Both the position numbers and the translations under genes were made by a program. Below, in pieces: positions 35,763 to 44,753 of a stretch of 64,000 nucleotides of DNA. The stretch comes from Chitinophagaceae bacterium (lineage in GTDB: Bacteria > Bacteroidota > Bacteroidia > Chitinophagales > Chitinophagaceae): NCBI GenBank assembly GCA_017307755.1, contig JAFKGQ010000007.1, positions 434,001 to 498,000 on the forward strand, given 5' to 3'. Under the pieces are notes generated by a model that saw only the letters and a program-made list of their open reading frames with translations, had not been told where the DNA came from and searched no databases. Position 1 is the first letter of the stretch; every line of letters starts with the position of its first letter.

Positions 35763-37352
35763 ATGCGAACTAATTTCTTATATCTGTTGTGTATCACCGG
35801 TCTTTTTAGCTCCTGTAATAAAGACCTGAACCAGCAGCCCTTGCTTTCCAATACTTCCGCGACACAATACAGTACGCCGCGCGGTTACAAACAGGTGCTC
35901 GCAAAAGTATACGGCAGCTATAGCCTCACCAGCAGCGCAGGCACCGGTGCATCGGACGTAAATGTCGCGGGCATCTCGGATCCCGCCACCACGGATTTCC
36001 TGCGGGCCTTCTGGAATGCGCAGGAGCTGACCACTGACGAGGATGTATGCGCCTGGAATGACGGTGCGCTCCAACCCTTCCATAATTTTAACTGGACAGC
36101 CTCCAATGTTTATCTTACAGCCTTGTACACTCGTAGTCTGTTCCAGATCACCGTCTGTAATGAATTCATCCGCAACGCTACGGATGAAGCCATCAAAAGC
36201 CACGGGTTCGCCGGCAAGGATGCCGAAGACATCAAACGCTACAGGGCAGAGGCGCGCTTCCTCCGGGCCTTTCAATATTGGGTGCTGATGGATCTCTTTG
36301 GCAACCCTCCTTTTATTACGGAGAAAGACCCCATCGGGAAGTATATCCCCAGACAGATCAAAAGGGCTGATCTTTTCGCCTATGTGGAATCCGAACTAAA
36401 AGCCATTGACCCCGACCTGGCAGCCCCCCGTCAGAATGAATACGGACGGGTAGACCAGGGCGCCGCCTGGGCCCTGCTGGCCCGTCTCTACCTCAATGCG
36501 GAGATCTATCTTGGAACGGGTCAGAAGAAATATTCGGAAGCCATCCAATATGCTTCCAAAGTCCTCACCGCCGGCTACACGCTGATGCAGCCATATAAGA
36601 ACCTCTTTCTCGCCGACAACGATAAGAATAACCCGGAGGTGATCTTGCCCATCGCCTACGACGCCACCAACAGCCAGAATTTCGGTGGCACCACTTTTCT
36701 TATCTGCAGCGCTCACGGTACAGACCCTACAGACAATAGGAATTTTGGTATCCCCGGCGGTGGATGGCAGGGCAACCGCAGCACCAAACCTCTACCCCTA
36801 CGGTTTGGGGATTACAGCGGCGGGGGAGACAAGCGGGCGCTCTTCGGCGCCGGCACGCTGGAAGTGGCCGATGTGCTTACTTTTGGCGATGGCGTCAGCG
36901 TTCACAAGTTCAGCAACCTTCGCAGCGACGGCACCATGCCCCCATCCCCCAACGGCGTTCTATGCAGCACGGACTTCCCGCTGTTCCGGCTGGCCGAGAT
37001 GTACCTCGTATATGCCGAAGCCGTTCTCCGGGGTGGCAGCGGCGGCGACCAGGCTACCGCCCTGTCGTATATCAACCAGCTGCGTGAAAGAGGATATGAG
37101 AACAATAGCAACGATCTCACCAGCCTTAGCCTCCAGGATGTGCTGAATGAAAGACAAAGAGAGCTTTACTGGGAAGGGTTCCGGCGCACCGACCTTATCC
37201 GTTATGGACAGTTCACCGGCAGCGCCTATCTCTGGCCCTGGAAAGGCGGTGTTGCAGGAGGCACAGGCGTGGACGGGCATTTCTCGATCTTCCCCATCCC
37301 TTCCACGGACATTATTGCAAACCCCAATCTTATTCAAAACCCAGGCTACTGA
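35763..37352 (+). CDS. SusD/RagB-type surface glycan-binding lipoprotein
   Basis: The protein has 529 residues. The lipoprotein signal ends at GLFSSC18. The SusD fold is supported by AEARFLRAFQYWVLMDLFGNPPF in the TPR core and the C-terminal hallmark INQLRERGYENN...LNERQRELYWEGFRRTDLIRYG. It caps the SusC barrel 18 bases upstream and delivers oligosaccharide. Position in a GH31/GH13 locus supports starch-type ligands. Confidence 0.95.
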   Translation: MRTNFLYLLCITGLFSSCNKDLNQQPLLSNTSATQYSTPRGYKQVLAKVYGSYSLTSSAGTGASDVNVAGISDPATTDFLRAFWNAQELTTDEDVCAWNDGALQPFHNFNWTASNVYLTALYTRSLFQITVCNEFIRNATDEAIKSHGFAGKDAEDIKRYRAEARFLRAFQYWVLMDLFGNPPFITEKDPIGKYIPRQIKRADLFAYVESELKAIDPDLAAPRQNEYGRVDQGAAWALLARLYLNAEIYLGTGQKKYSEAIQYASKVLTAGYTLMQPYKNLFLADNDKNNPEVILPIAYDATNSQNFGGTTFLICSAHGTDPTDNRNFGIPGGGWQGNRSTKPLPLRFGDYSGGGDKRALFGAGTLEVADVLTFGDGVSVHKFSNLRSDGTMPPSPNGVLCSTDFPLFRLAEMYLVYAEAVLRGGSGGDQATALSYINQLRERGYENNSNDLTSLSLQDVLNERQRELYWEGFRRTDLIRYGQFTGSAYLWPWKGGVAGGTGVDGHFSIFPIPSTDIIANPNLIQNPGY

Positions 37353-37373
37353 TCAGCCTTAAAAAATATTATT

Positions 37374-38453
37374 ATGCGATCTACCATCATCCTCTTTCTC
37401 ATCCTCCTGCTGGCCGCCTGTAAAAAAGATGGCGCGCAATTGCAGCTGCAACAAGGCGCTTTTCCCACGGGCGCCCTTTCCGCAAATACCGGCAACGTCT
37501 CGCTCTCGGCCGCCAATATCAATGATACCGCGATCGTTTTCAAATGGCCGGAGGTCACTTATGGCGTATCCGTACCGGTGAGCTATACACTCCAACTGGA
37601 CAAGGTAACCGATACTGCAGGCGCCGCCGGCTGGGTCAATGCGAAAAGCTTTTTATCCTCTGCCGTCACCCGGGCGCTGGCAGGTACCGATCTGAATAAT
37701 TTCGCCACCAGCGCCGGATTCACACCCGGCGTATCCAGTCCCATCGCTGTCCGTGTCGTCAGTAATGTCGTCCAGCAGAATGGCTCCGGCTCTACCGTCC
37801 CCCCCATTTACTCCAACACGATCGTCATCAACCTTACCCCGCCCCCCTTCCCTCCTTTTCTCTATGTTCCGGGCGCCTACCAGGGATGGGACCCGGGCGC
37901 TGCCCCTAAGCTTATGCAGCTTGTCGGAAAGGCAGGTCTTTATGAAGGATATGCATACATCACAGGCCAATACTTCAAATACACCGATGCCCCGGACTGG
38001 AGCCATACCAACTATGGCGACGGCGGCAATGGTACTTTCAGTACGGATGGACTGGCAGCAGGCCTCTCCGTGCCCAATGACGGCTACTATGAGCTGACGG
38101 CGAACCTCCTTACCAACAAATGGACAGCCACGGCCACTACCTGGGGGATTATCGGAGATGCCACGCCCGGCGGATGGAGCAACGACACGCAAATGACATA
38201 TGATCCTGCCACCCAAACATGGAAGGTCACCGCTCACATGATAAAGACAGGCAGCTTTAAGTTTCGCGCCAATAATGCCTGGGCCATCGACTTCGGCACC
38301 GACAACAGCGGCAAGCTGGTATACGCGGACAATCCCTTCTTTGGCTATACCCCGGGGTTAAACAACCTCTCCGTACCTGAAGACGGCGATTACACAATCA
38401 TCCTGGATCTGCACGAGTCGGGGAATTACACCTATCAGTTGAACAAGAATTAA
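37374..38453 (+). CDS. SusE/SusF-type starch-binding outer-membrane lipoprotein
   Basis: The protein has 359 residues with lipobox LLLAAC16. It opens with a SusE-type Ig domain (LSAANINDTAIVFKWPEV). Two carbohydrate-binding Ig-like modules follow with aromatic patches (YVPGAYQGWDPG; IIGDATPGGWSNDTQM). The second ends in NYTYQLNKN. The order susC-susD-susE-amylase matches the classical sus locus. Its role is surface glycan binding to assist SusCD. It lies 21 bases after susD and 3 bases before the GH13 gene. Confidence 0.88.
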   Translation: MRSTIILFLILLLAACKKDGAQLQLQQGAFPTGALSANTGNVSLSAANINDTAIVFKWPEVTYGVSVPVSYTLQLDKVTDTAGAAGWVNAKSFLSSAVTRALAGTDLNNFATSAGFTPGVSSPIAVRVVSNVVQQNGSGSTVPPIYSNTIVINLTPPPFPPFLYVPGAYQGWDPGAAPKLMQLVGKAGLYEGYAYITGQYFKYTDAPDWSHTNYGDGGNGTFSTDGLAAGLSVPNDGYYELTANLLTNKWTATATTWGIIGDATPGGWSNDTQMTYDPATQTWKVTAHMIKTGSFKFRANNAWAIDFGTDNSGKLVYADNPFFGYTPGLNNLSVPEDGDYTIILDLHESGNYTYQLNKN

Positions 38454-38456
38454 AAG

Positions 38457-39833
38457 ATGATGAAAATGAATTGGATACTTTTCTGCGCCCTATGGCTGCT
38501 TGCTTGTCAAAAGTCAGCCGAAAAAGTTTCTGTTACCCCCCCGTTGGACACGCTGCCGGCCCAATACGGGACGCCTTACACGGAGACGCCCACCGCACAG
38601 GATGCCGTCATCTACCAGGTGAATATGCGCGCCTTCAGCCCACAGGCGGGTTTCAAAGGAGTACAGGACAGGCTGGACTCCATCCGCAACTTAGGCGTCA
38701 ATGTGCTTTACCTGATGCCTGTCTATCCCGTGGGTGTAACAAAGTCCGTAAACTCACCCTACTGTGTAAAGGACTATGCCGCCGTCAATACGGAATTCGG
38801 GACATTATCCGACCTGCGTTCCCTGATCGATCAGGCCCATGCAAGACACATGGCCGTACTGTTCGATTGGGTCGCTGACCACACCTCCTGGGACAATGTC
38901 TGGATCACCCAACATCCCGACTGGTATCTCAGGGACGGCAGCGGCAATATCATCTCTCCTCCCAACACGGGCTGGAATGACGTGGCAGCCTTGAACTTCA
39001 CCAACACGGATATGCGTAAAGCTATGATCCGCGCCATGCAATTCTGGGTATATACAGCTAATATCGACGGCTACCGCTGTGATGCCGCCGACTTTATCCC
39101 CGCCGACTTCTGGAAGACAGCCCTGGACAGCCTGAAGAACATCCCCGGACATAAGGTACTGCTCTTTGCGGAAGGTACCCGCAAAGACCACTTTACGGCA
39201 GGCTTTCAGCTGGAATACGCCATGGGGTTCTACTATACCCTCCGCGACCAGGTCTTCAAAGCAGGCAGATCGGTGAAATTGATAGACAGTCTGAATATAG
39301 TGGAATACACCAACGCAACGGCCGGAGCACAAGTGGTAAGATATATCTCCAATCATGACGTGGATAATGCGGATGGTACGCCGCTGGACCTCTTTGGCGG
39401 CAAAACGGGCTCCATGGCCGCCTTTGTCGTAGCCGCCTATATGAAAGGCACACCCATGATCTACAATGGACAGGAAGTAGGGTGCCCGGTAAAGCTCAAT
39501 TATTTCAATAACAGCACCACCATCGACTGGACCATCAACCCGGATATGCGGATGGAATATAAAAAGCTCCTCGCCTTCCGTAACAACAGCGCCGCGATCC
39601 GTAGCGGTACGCTTCAATCGTACGACAGCGATGACATATGCGCCTTTACAAAAACTTCCGGTACTAATACCGTACTGGTGCTGGTAAACCTTCGTAACAC
39701 GGCTATCGACTATGCCCTGCCCTCAGCCCTGACGAATACGGACTGGACAGATGTCTTTGATGGAACGGCACAGCACGCGGGCAGTATCATCAGCCTGCCG
39801 GCCTATGGCTATAAAATATGGCAACGTCCCTGA
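38457..39833 (+). CDS. GH13 alpha-amylase lipoprotein, SusG-like
   Basis: The protein has 458 residues with lipobox WLLAC17 and is predicted to be surface-anchored. It has a single GH13 domain with all catalytic residues: Asp209 (GYRCDAAD), Glu239 (LFAEGTR) and Asp301 (ISNHDVD). Region I is DWVADH (137-142), with the usual His. It is clearly paralogous to the catalytic domain of the secreted amylase at 25835-28417, sharing VYQVN-type starts, LMPVYPVG, WITQHPDWY and YNGQEV. It lacks all accessory modules. As the last gene of the sus-like operon it fills the SusG position, cutting starch at the cell surface into oligosaccharides for SusCD import. It abuts the convergent permease gene with no spacer. 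Confidence 0.93.
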   Translation: MMKMNWILFCALWLLACQKSAEKVSVTPPLDTLPAQYGTPYTETPTAQDAVIYQVNMRAFSPQAGFKGVQDRLDSIRNLGVNVLYLMPVYPVGVTKSVNSPYCVKDYAAVNTEFGTLSDLRSLIDQAHARHMAVLFDWVADHTSWDNVWITQHPDWYLRDGSGNIISPPNTGWNDVAALNFTNTDMRKAMIRAMQFWVYTANIDGYRCDAADFIPADFWKTALDSLKNIPGHKVLLFAEGTRKDHFTAGFQLEYAMGFYYTLRDQVFKAGRSVKLIDSLNIVEYTNATAGAQVVRYISNHDVDNADGTPLDLFGGKTGSMAAFVVAAYMKGTPMIYNGQEVGCPVKLNYFNNSTTIDWTINPDMRMEYKKLLAFRNNSAAIRSGTLQSYDSDDICAFTKTSGTNTVLVLVNLRNTAIDYALPSALTNTDWTDVFDGTAQHAGSIISLPAYGYKIWQRP

Positions 39834-42203
39834 TCATTCGCTGCGGAGACTGGTAGCCGGATTGGCAACCCCTGCCTTGATGGACTCATAGCTCACCGTG
39901 ACCCAGGCAATGATGAGGGCTGCCAGGGGCGCCAGCAGAAAGATGACCCAGTTCACCCGGACATGATAGGCAAAGCTCTCTAACCAACTGTTCACCGCCC
40001 ACCATGACAACGGAATGGCGATCACCGTGGCGATAAGTATCAGACGGGTAAAGTCTTTCGACAACAGACGCAAGATGCTGAAGAGCGAAGCGCCCAGTAC
40101 TTTTCGTACTCCGATCTCCTTGGTCTTTTGCTCGGCCATATACGCGGACAGGCCGTAAAGACCAAGACAGGAGATAAAGATGGCCAGGCCCGCAAATAAA
40201 TTAAAGATACCACCCATCTGCTGTTCACCCTTGTACTGATTAGCCAATTCCTGGTCCAGGAAGCCGTAAGAAAAAGGATAGGCGGGATTCAGATCACGGC
40301 TGATCTTACCCAATGCGCTGATCGTCGCCTCAGTAGCGCCCGGTTTCGCCTTTATCACCACCGTACCGCCCCAATGATTCAAACGGAGGACCAGCGGCTC
40401 GATGGCCGTCTGCATCGGTTTGAAATGAAAATCCGCTACTACCCCGATGATCGTCCCCTTTACATCCTGGAAGGAGATCTGCTGTCCGACGGCGTTTTCC
40501 GGTGTCATACCCATGATATGGGCCGCCTTCTCGTTGATGACATAATTATTGGTATCTGCTTTAAACGCTGTTGAAAAAACCCTGCCGCTCAAAAGCTTTG
40601 TCTGGAAAACATCAAAGAAATTCTCGGAGACATCCATTTGCGGGACGACGACCTGTGACTTTGGGTCCTTACCCGGCCAGTTGATATTGATAGTTCCGCT
40701 TTCCAGGTCGGTAGGCAGATCGGACACCACCGCCCACCGGCTGGTGAACGGGTCCCGTTGCAATTCATCCCGCAATGCCTTTTGTTTGCGCCAGATATCT
40801 CCCGTCATCGGCATATACAGGAGATTTTCCCTGTCAAATCCCAAGTTCTTGTGCTTGATATAGGTCAGCTGGTTATAAATCACCACTGTGCCCACCAGGA
40901 GTACGATGGAGACAACAAACTGCATCACCACCAGTCCATTCCTGAACAAACGATTTCCTCCAAGTGTTCGCAAATTCCCTTTCAACACCTTCACGGGTTG
41001 AAAACCGGAAAGGAATAATGCCGGGTAGCTGCCGGAAAAAAGCCCCGTAATGATGGCGATACCCAAAAGTCCCAACCAGATCTTTCCATCCCAGATCCGC
41101 ATGACCAGCGTCTTGCCCGCCAGATGATTGAACAGGGGCAATAGCAGGTACACGAGTCCGATAGCCGCCAGCAGGGAAAAGAAAGAGATAAGCATCGATT
41201 CCCCCAGGAACTGCCAGACCAATTGCCCTCTCATGGCGCCCACCACCTTGCGAAGACCTACTTCCTTTGCCCTTCTGGCTGAGCGGGCCGTAGCCAGGTT
41301 CATAAAGTTGATACAAGCCACCGCTAGGATAAAGATGGCCACGACAAAAAAGATGCTGACATATTGCGCATTGCCATGCATGGGCAGGTCAACCTGCAGA
41401 CCTGAAGAATAGAGATGTATGTCTGGCAATGGCTGCAGCTGGAAATTTGCCTTTACATCCTTATCGTGTTTTTTATATATCTCATCCATCTGATGCTGCA
41501 GCCGTGCAAGCGCCGCGGGAGTGGCATCAAAATGTTTGTCCAGCACCAGATAGCTGTAATAGTTGAAGTTGTCCCATGTACGCGTTATCAGGTCGCGTTC
41601 GGTATGGGCGATAGCCGACAAAGGCAAAATAACATCAAATTGCAAATGTGTATTGGAGGGGATATTTGCCAGCACCCCCGTCACGACTACGTTGCTGCCA
41701 TTGTCCTTCCGAAGGGTCTTGCCCAGGGGGTCGTCCTGTCCAAAATACTTCTTTGCCGCCTCTTCCGTCAGCAGCACGCCATCCGGCCGCATCAATGCCG
41801 TCCGGGCATCCCCCCTCACCAGGGGGAAAGAAAACACCTGTAAAAAAGTGGAGTCGGCATAGAACACCCGTTTCTCTTCAAATTTCCGGACACCAAACTC
41901 AAAAAGCGCCGTTATCTTATGGCTGATCCTCAGCGTATTTTTGATCACAGGCAGCTCCGACTGCAAACCGCCGGGCATACCTGCAGGGTTCACAGCCGCC
42001 CGGAAATCCCCCGCGTTACAGGTGATACGGTAAGTCTGTCTTGCATCTGTATGCCACCTGTCATAGCTCAGCTCATTCTGCACCCACAGCAGGATCAGGA
42101 TACTGGAGGCCATGCCGATGGCAAGCCCGGCAATATTGATAAAGGAGTAAGCCTTGTGCCGCAGAAGGCTGCGTAAGGCGATCTTCAGATAATTTTTAAA
42201 CAT
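39834..42203 (-). CDS. FtsX/MacB-type ABC transporter permease (tandem copy 1)
   Basis: The protein has 789 residues. The N-terminus MFKNYLKIALRSLLRHKAYS leads into the first helix (about 20-42). A MacB core domain, an FtsX block (NLATARSARRAKEVGLRK), a second core domain and a final FtsX block (AEQKTKEIGVRKVLGASLF) follow, and the protein ends in NPATSLRSE. It is highly similar throughout to the next gene upstream on the same strand, 82 bases away, which indicates a local tandem duplication. No ATPase or adaptor gene is adjacent. Its stop directly abuts the lipoprotein amylase stop. Substrate unknown. Confidence 0.9.
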   Translation of the reverse strand: MFKNYLKIALRSLLRHKAYSFINIAGLAIGMASSILILLWVQNELSYDRWHTDARQTYRITCNAGDFRAAVNPAGMPGGLQSELPVIKNTLRISHKITALFEFGVRKFEEKRVFYADSTFLQVFSFPLVRGDARTALMRPDGVLLTEEAAKKYFGQDDPLGKTLRKDNGSNVVVTGVLANIPSNTHLQFDVILPLSAIAHTERDLITRTWDNFNYYSYLVLDKHFDATPAALARLQHQMDEIYKKHDKDVKANFQLQPLPDIHLYSSGLQVDLPMHGNAQYVSIFFVVAIFILAVACINFMNLATARSARRAKEVGLRKVVGAMRGQLVWQFLGESMLISFFSLLAAIGLVYLLLPLFNHLAGKTLVMRIWDGKIWLGLLGIAIITGLFSGSYPALFLSGFQPVKVLKGNLRTLGGNRLFRNGLVVMQFVVSIVLLVGTVVIYNQLTYIKHKNLGFDRENLLYMPMTGDIWRKQKALRDELQRDPFTSRWAVVSDLPTDLESGTININWPGKDPKSQVVVPQMDVSENFFDVFQTKLLSGRVFSTAFKADTNNYVINEKAAHIMGMTPENAVGQQISFQDVKGTIIGVVADFHFKPMQTAIEPLVLRLNHWGGTVVIKAKPGATEATISALGKISRDLNPAYPFSYGFLDQELANQYKGEQQMGGIFNLFAGLAIFISCLGLYGLSAYMAEQKTKEIGVRKVLGASLFSILRLLSKDFTRLILIATVIAIPLSWWAVNSWLESFAYHVRVNWVIFLLAPLAALIIAWVTVSYESIKAGVANPATSLRSE

Positions 42204-42285
42204 GGGATGAAATTATTCACTTCCTGAGACGACGATAGATGCTATTTTGTTACATATTACGATTAAAGAAGTCTGGCCGCCGGCC

Positions 42286-44643
42286 CTACTCCGCCCTGAG
42301 ACTTTTCGCCGGATTGACCACCCCCGCCTTGATCGACTCATAGCTCACCGTCACCCAGGCGATCAGCAGGGCAGCCAGGGGCGCCAGCGCAAAGATCACC
42401 CAGCTCACCCGGATATGATAGGCAAAGCTCTGTAGCCAGCTGTCCACCGCCCACCAGGACAAGGGAATGGCGATCACCGCGGCAATAAGTATCAGACGGG
42501 TAAAGTCTGTCGACAACAGCCGTAAGATATTAAAAAGCGAGGCGCCCAGCACCTTCCGCACTCCGATCTCTTTGGTCCTTTGCTCCGCCATATACGCGGA
42601 CAAACCATATAACCCCAGACAGGAGATAAAAATGGCAAGGACGGCAAACAGGTTGAAGATGCTGCCCATCTGCTGCTCGCCTTTGTACTGGTTAGCCAGC
42701 TCCTGGTCAAGAAAGCTAAAGGAAAAAGGATACGCAGGGTTCAGCTCCCGGCTAATCTTACCCAATGCGCTGATCGTCGCCTCCGTAGCGCCTGGTTTTG
42801 CCCGCACCACCACTGTGCCGCCCCATTTGTTCAGCTGGATGACCAGGGGTTCGATGGCTTGCTGGATAGGCTTGAAATTGAAGTCCTGCACCACCCCGAT
42901 GACAGTGCCTTTTCTTTGCTGAAAGGATATTTGCTGCCCCACCGCACCCGCAGGTGTCATCCCCATGATACGAACAGCCTTTTCATTGAGAATATAGTTA
43001 TTGCTGTCGGCTTTGAATAAGGGAGAAAAAGCCCGCCCGCTCAACAGCCGCATATGGAATACATCAAAGAAATCCTCGCTGACGTCCATGGAAGGGAAGA
43101 CTATCTGGAATTTAGGGTCCTTACCCGGCCAGTCGATATTTACCGTACCGCTGGTAAGATTGGCAGGTATTTCGGAAATAACGGTAAAATGACTGGTCAG
43201 CGGATTGCGTGCTAATTCATCACGCAGGGTTTGTCGTTTGTCCCACATGGCTCCCCTCATCTCCATATACAGCAGGTGCTCTTTTTCATACCCAAGGTTC
43301 CTGCTCTTAATATATTGCAGCTGATTAAATATGACTACTGTACCTACCAGCAACACAATGGACACCATAAATTGCATCACCACCAGCCCGTCCCTGAACA
43401 GCCGGTTGCCACCCGGGGTCCGCAGATTACCCTTCAATACTTTTACGGGCTGAAAACCCGAGAGGAACAAGGCCGGATAGCTGCCGGAGATCAGCCCGGT
43501 GACAACGGCAATGCCCAGCAGGCTCAACAGGAGCCTGCCATCCCACAAATGAATGCTGAGCTGTTTGCCCGCCAGCGTATTAAAGAGAGGCAGCGTCATC
43601 CACACCAGCAACAACGCCACCACCAGGGCAAAAAAGGAAATAAGTATCGATTCTCCCAGGAACTGCCCGATCAGTTGCCGTCTCACAGCGCCGACGACCT
43701 TACGTAACCCGACCTCTCTGGCTCTCCGGGCTGACCGGGCCGTCGCAAGATTCATAAAATTGATACAGGCCACGATCATGATAAAAATGGCTACCACAAA
43801 AAAAATGTTCACATACAGGATATTCCCATTGCCCGCCAGGTCCGCCTGCAAATGGGAGCGCAGGTGAATGTCCGTCAAAGGCTGGAGACGCCATTTTAGT
43901 TTCAGGTTCGTTTCATGCTTTTTGTAGATCTCATCCAGTTGATGATTCAATACCGCCAGGGCAGCAGGAGTAGCGTCAAAGTGATCGTCCAGCTGTACAT
44001 AATCATAGAAACTAAAATTGTCCCAAAGGTTGTGAGATAACCAGCCGGCCTCGGCGGAAGTGGGAAGGATAAAGTCGAATTGCAGATGGGAGTTGGCAGG
44101 AATATTGGCCAGGACGCCGGTGACAACCACATTGCTGTTGTTGCTTTTTCTTAGGACCTTTCCTATCGGGTCTTCTTTTCCGAAATATTTTTTCGCCATC
44201 TCCTCCGTGATCAGGATGCCATCAGGACGCCGCAGGGCCGTCCGTACATCCCCTTTCACCAGGGGAAAGGAGAATATATCCAGGAAAGTGCTATCGGCAT
44301 AGAATATCCGCGTTTCCTCGAACTTGTGCTCACCGGCTTCGAAGAGGGCCGTGCGGGGGCCATCCAGTCTGACCGTGTTTTTTATGACAGGTATCTCCGA
44401 CTGGAACCCACCCGTCGCGCCCGGAGGACTGACCGCTGCGTCAAAATCGCCGGCGCTGCTGGTTAAACGATATATCTGTCCCGCATGCTCATGCCATCTG
44501 TCATAGCTCAGCTCATGCTGCACCCACAGCAGGATCAGGATACCGGAGGCCATGCCGATGGCAAGACCCGCGATATTGATAAAGGAATAGGCCTTGTGTC
44601 GCTGGAGACTGCGCAGGGCGATCTTCAGATAGTTCTTTAGCAT
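42286..44643 (-). CDS. FtsX/MacB-type ABC transporter permease (tandem copy 2)
   Basis: The protein has 785 residues from the ATG at 44643 (MLKNYLKIALRSLQRHKAYS); an upstream in-frame ATG at 44682 adds a non-conserved tail. It has the same layout as its neighbour, with the FtsX blocks NLATARSARRAREVGLRK and AEQRTKEIGVRKVLGASLF and the end NPAKSLRAE. Both copies share long identical stretches in the membrane blocks, and they differ mostly in the periplasmic core domains. It is the upstream member of a two-gene unit. The 110-base region before it contains a small inverted repeat CGGAT-T-ATCCG (44704-44714) of unknown role. Confidence 0.9.
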   Translation of the reverse strand: MLKNYLKIALRSLQRHKAYSFINIAGLAIGMASGILILLWVQHELSYDRWHEHAGQIYRLTSSAGDFDAAVSPPGATGGFQSEIPVIKNTVRLDGPRTALFEAGEHKFEETRIFYADSTFLDIFSFPLVKGDVRTALRRPDGILITEEMAKKYFGKEDPIGKVLRKSNNSNVVVTGVLANIPANSHLQFDFILPTSAEAGWLSHNLWDNFSFYDYVQLDDHFDATPAALAVLNHQLDEIYKKHETNLKLKWRLQPLTDIHLRSHLQADLAGNGNILYVNIFFVVAIFIMIVACINFMNLATARSARRAREVGLRKVVGAVRRQLIGQFLGESILISFFALVVALLLVWMTLPLFNTLAGKQLSIHLWDGRLLLSLLGIAVVTGLISGSYPALFLSGFQPVKVLKGNLRTPGGNRLFRDGLVVMQFMVSIVLLVGTVVIFNQLQYIKSRNLGYEKEHLLYMEMRGAMWDKRQTLRDELARNPLTSHFTVISEIPANLTSGTVNIDWPGKDPKFQIVFPSMDVSEDFFDVFHMRLLSGRAFSPLFKADSNNYILNEKAVRIMGMTPAGAVGQQISFQQRKGTVIGVVQDFNFKPIQQAIEPLVIQLNKWGGTVVVRAKPGATEATISALGKISRELNPAYPFSFSFLDQELANQYKGEQQMGSIFNLFAVLAIFISCLGLYGLSAYMAEQRTKEIGVRKVLGASLFNILRLLSTDFTRLILIAAVIAIPLSWWAVDSWLQSFAYHIRVSWVIFALAPLAALLIAWVTVSYESIKAGVVNPAKSLRAE

Positions 44644-44753
44644 ACCTTGACGGAACCAAGAAAATGCCAAACTTCCAAACAACTATTAACCAAATAATTA
44701 ACCCGGATTATCCGAATAAAAGTGTCCGGTTTTGCACCACCGGTGTCCGAAGA

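Noticed and set aside
38805..39617. 270-codon open frame antisense to the lipoprotein amylase
   Set aside because: It overlaps catalytic regions of a firm GH13 gene; a similar antisense frame exists in the paralogue at 27026-27781, as expected for shadows of homologous genes.
44704..44714. Inverted repeat CGGAT-T-ATCCG upstream of the tandem permeases
   Set aside because: Too short and single; not seen before the other permeases, so a regulatory call is not supported.
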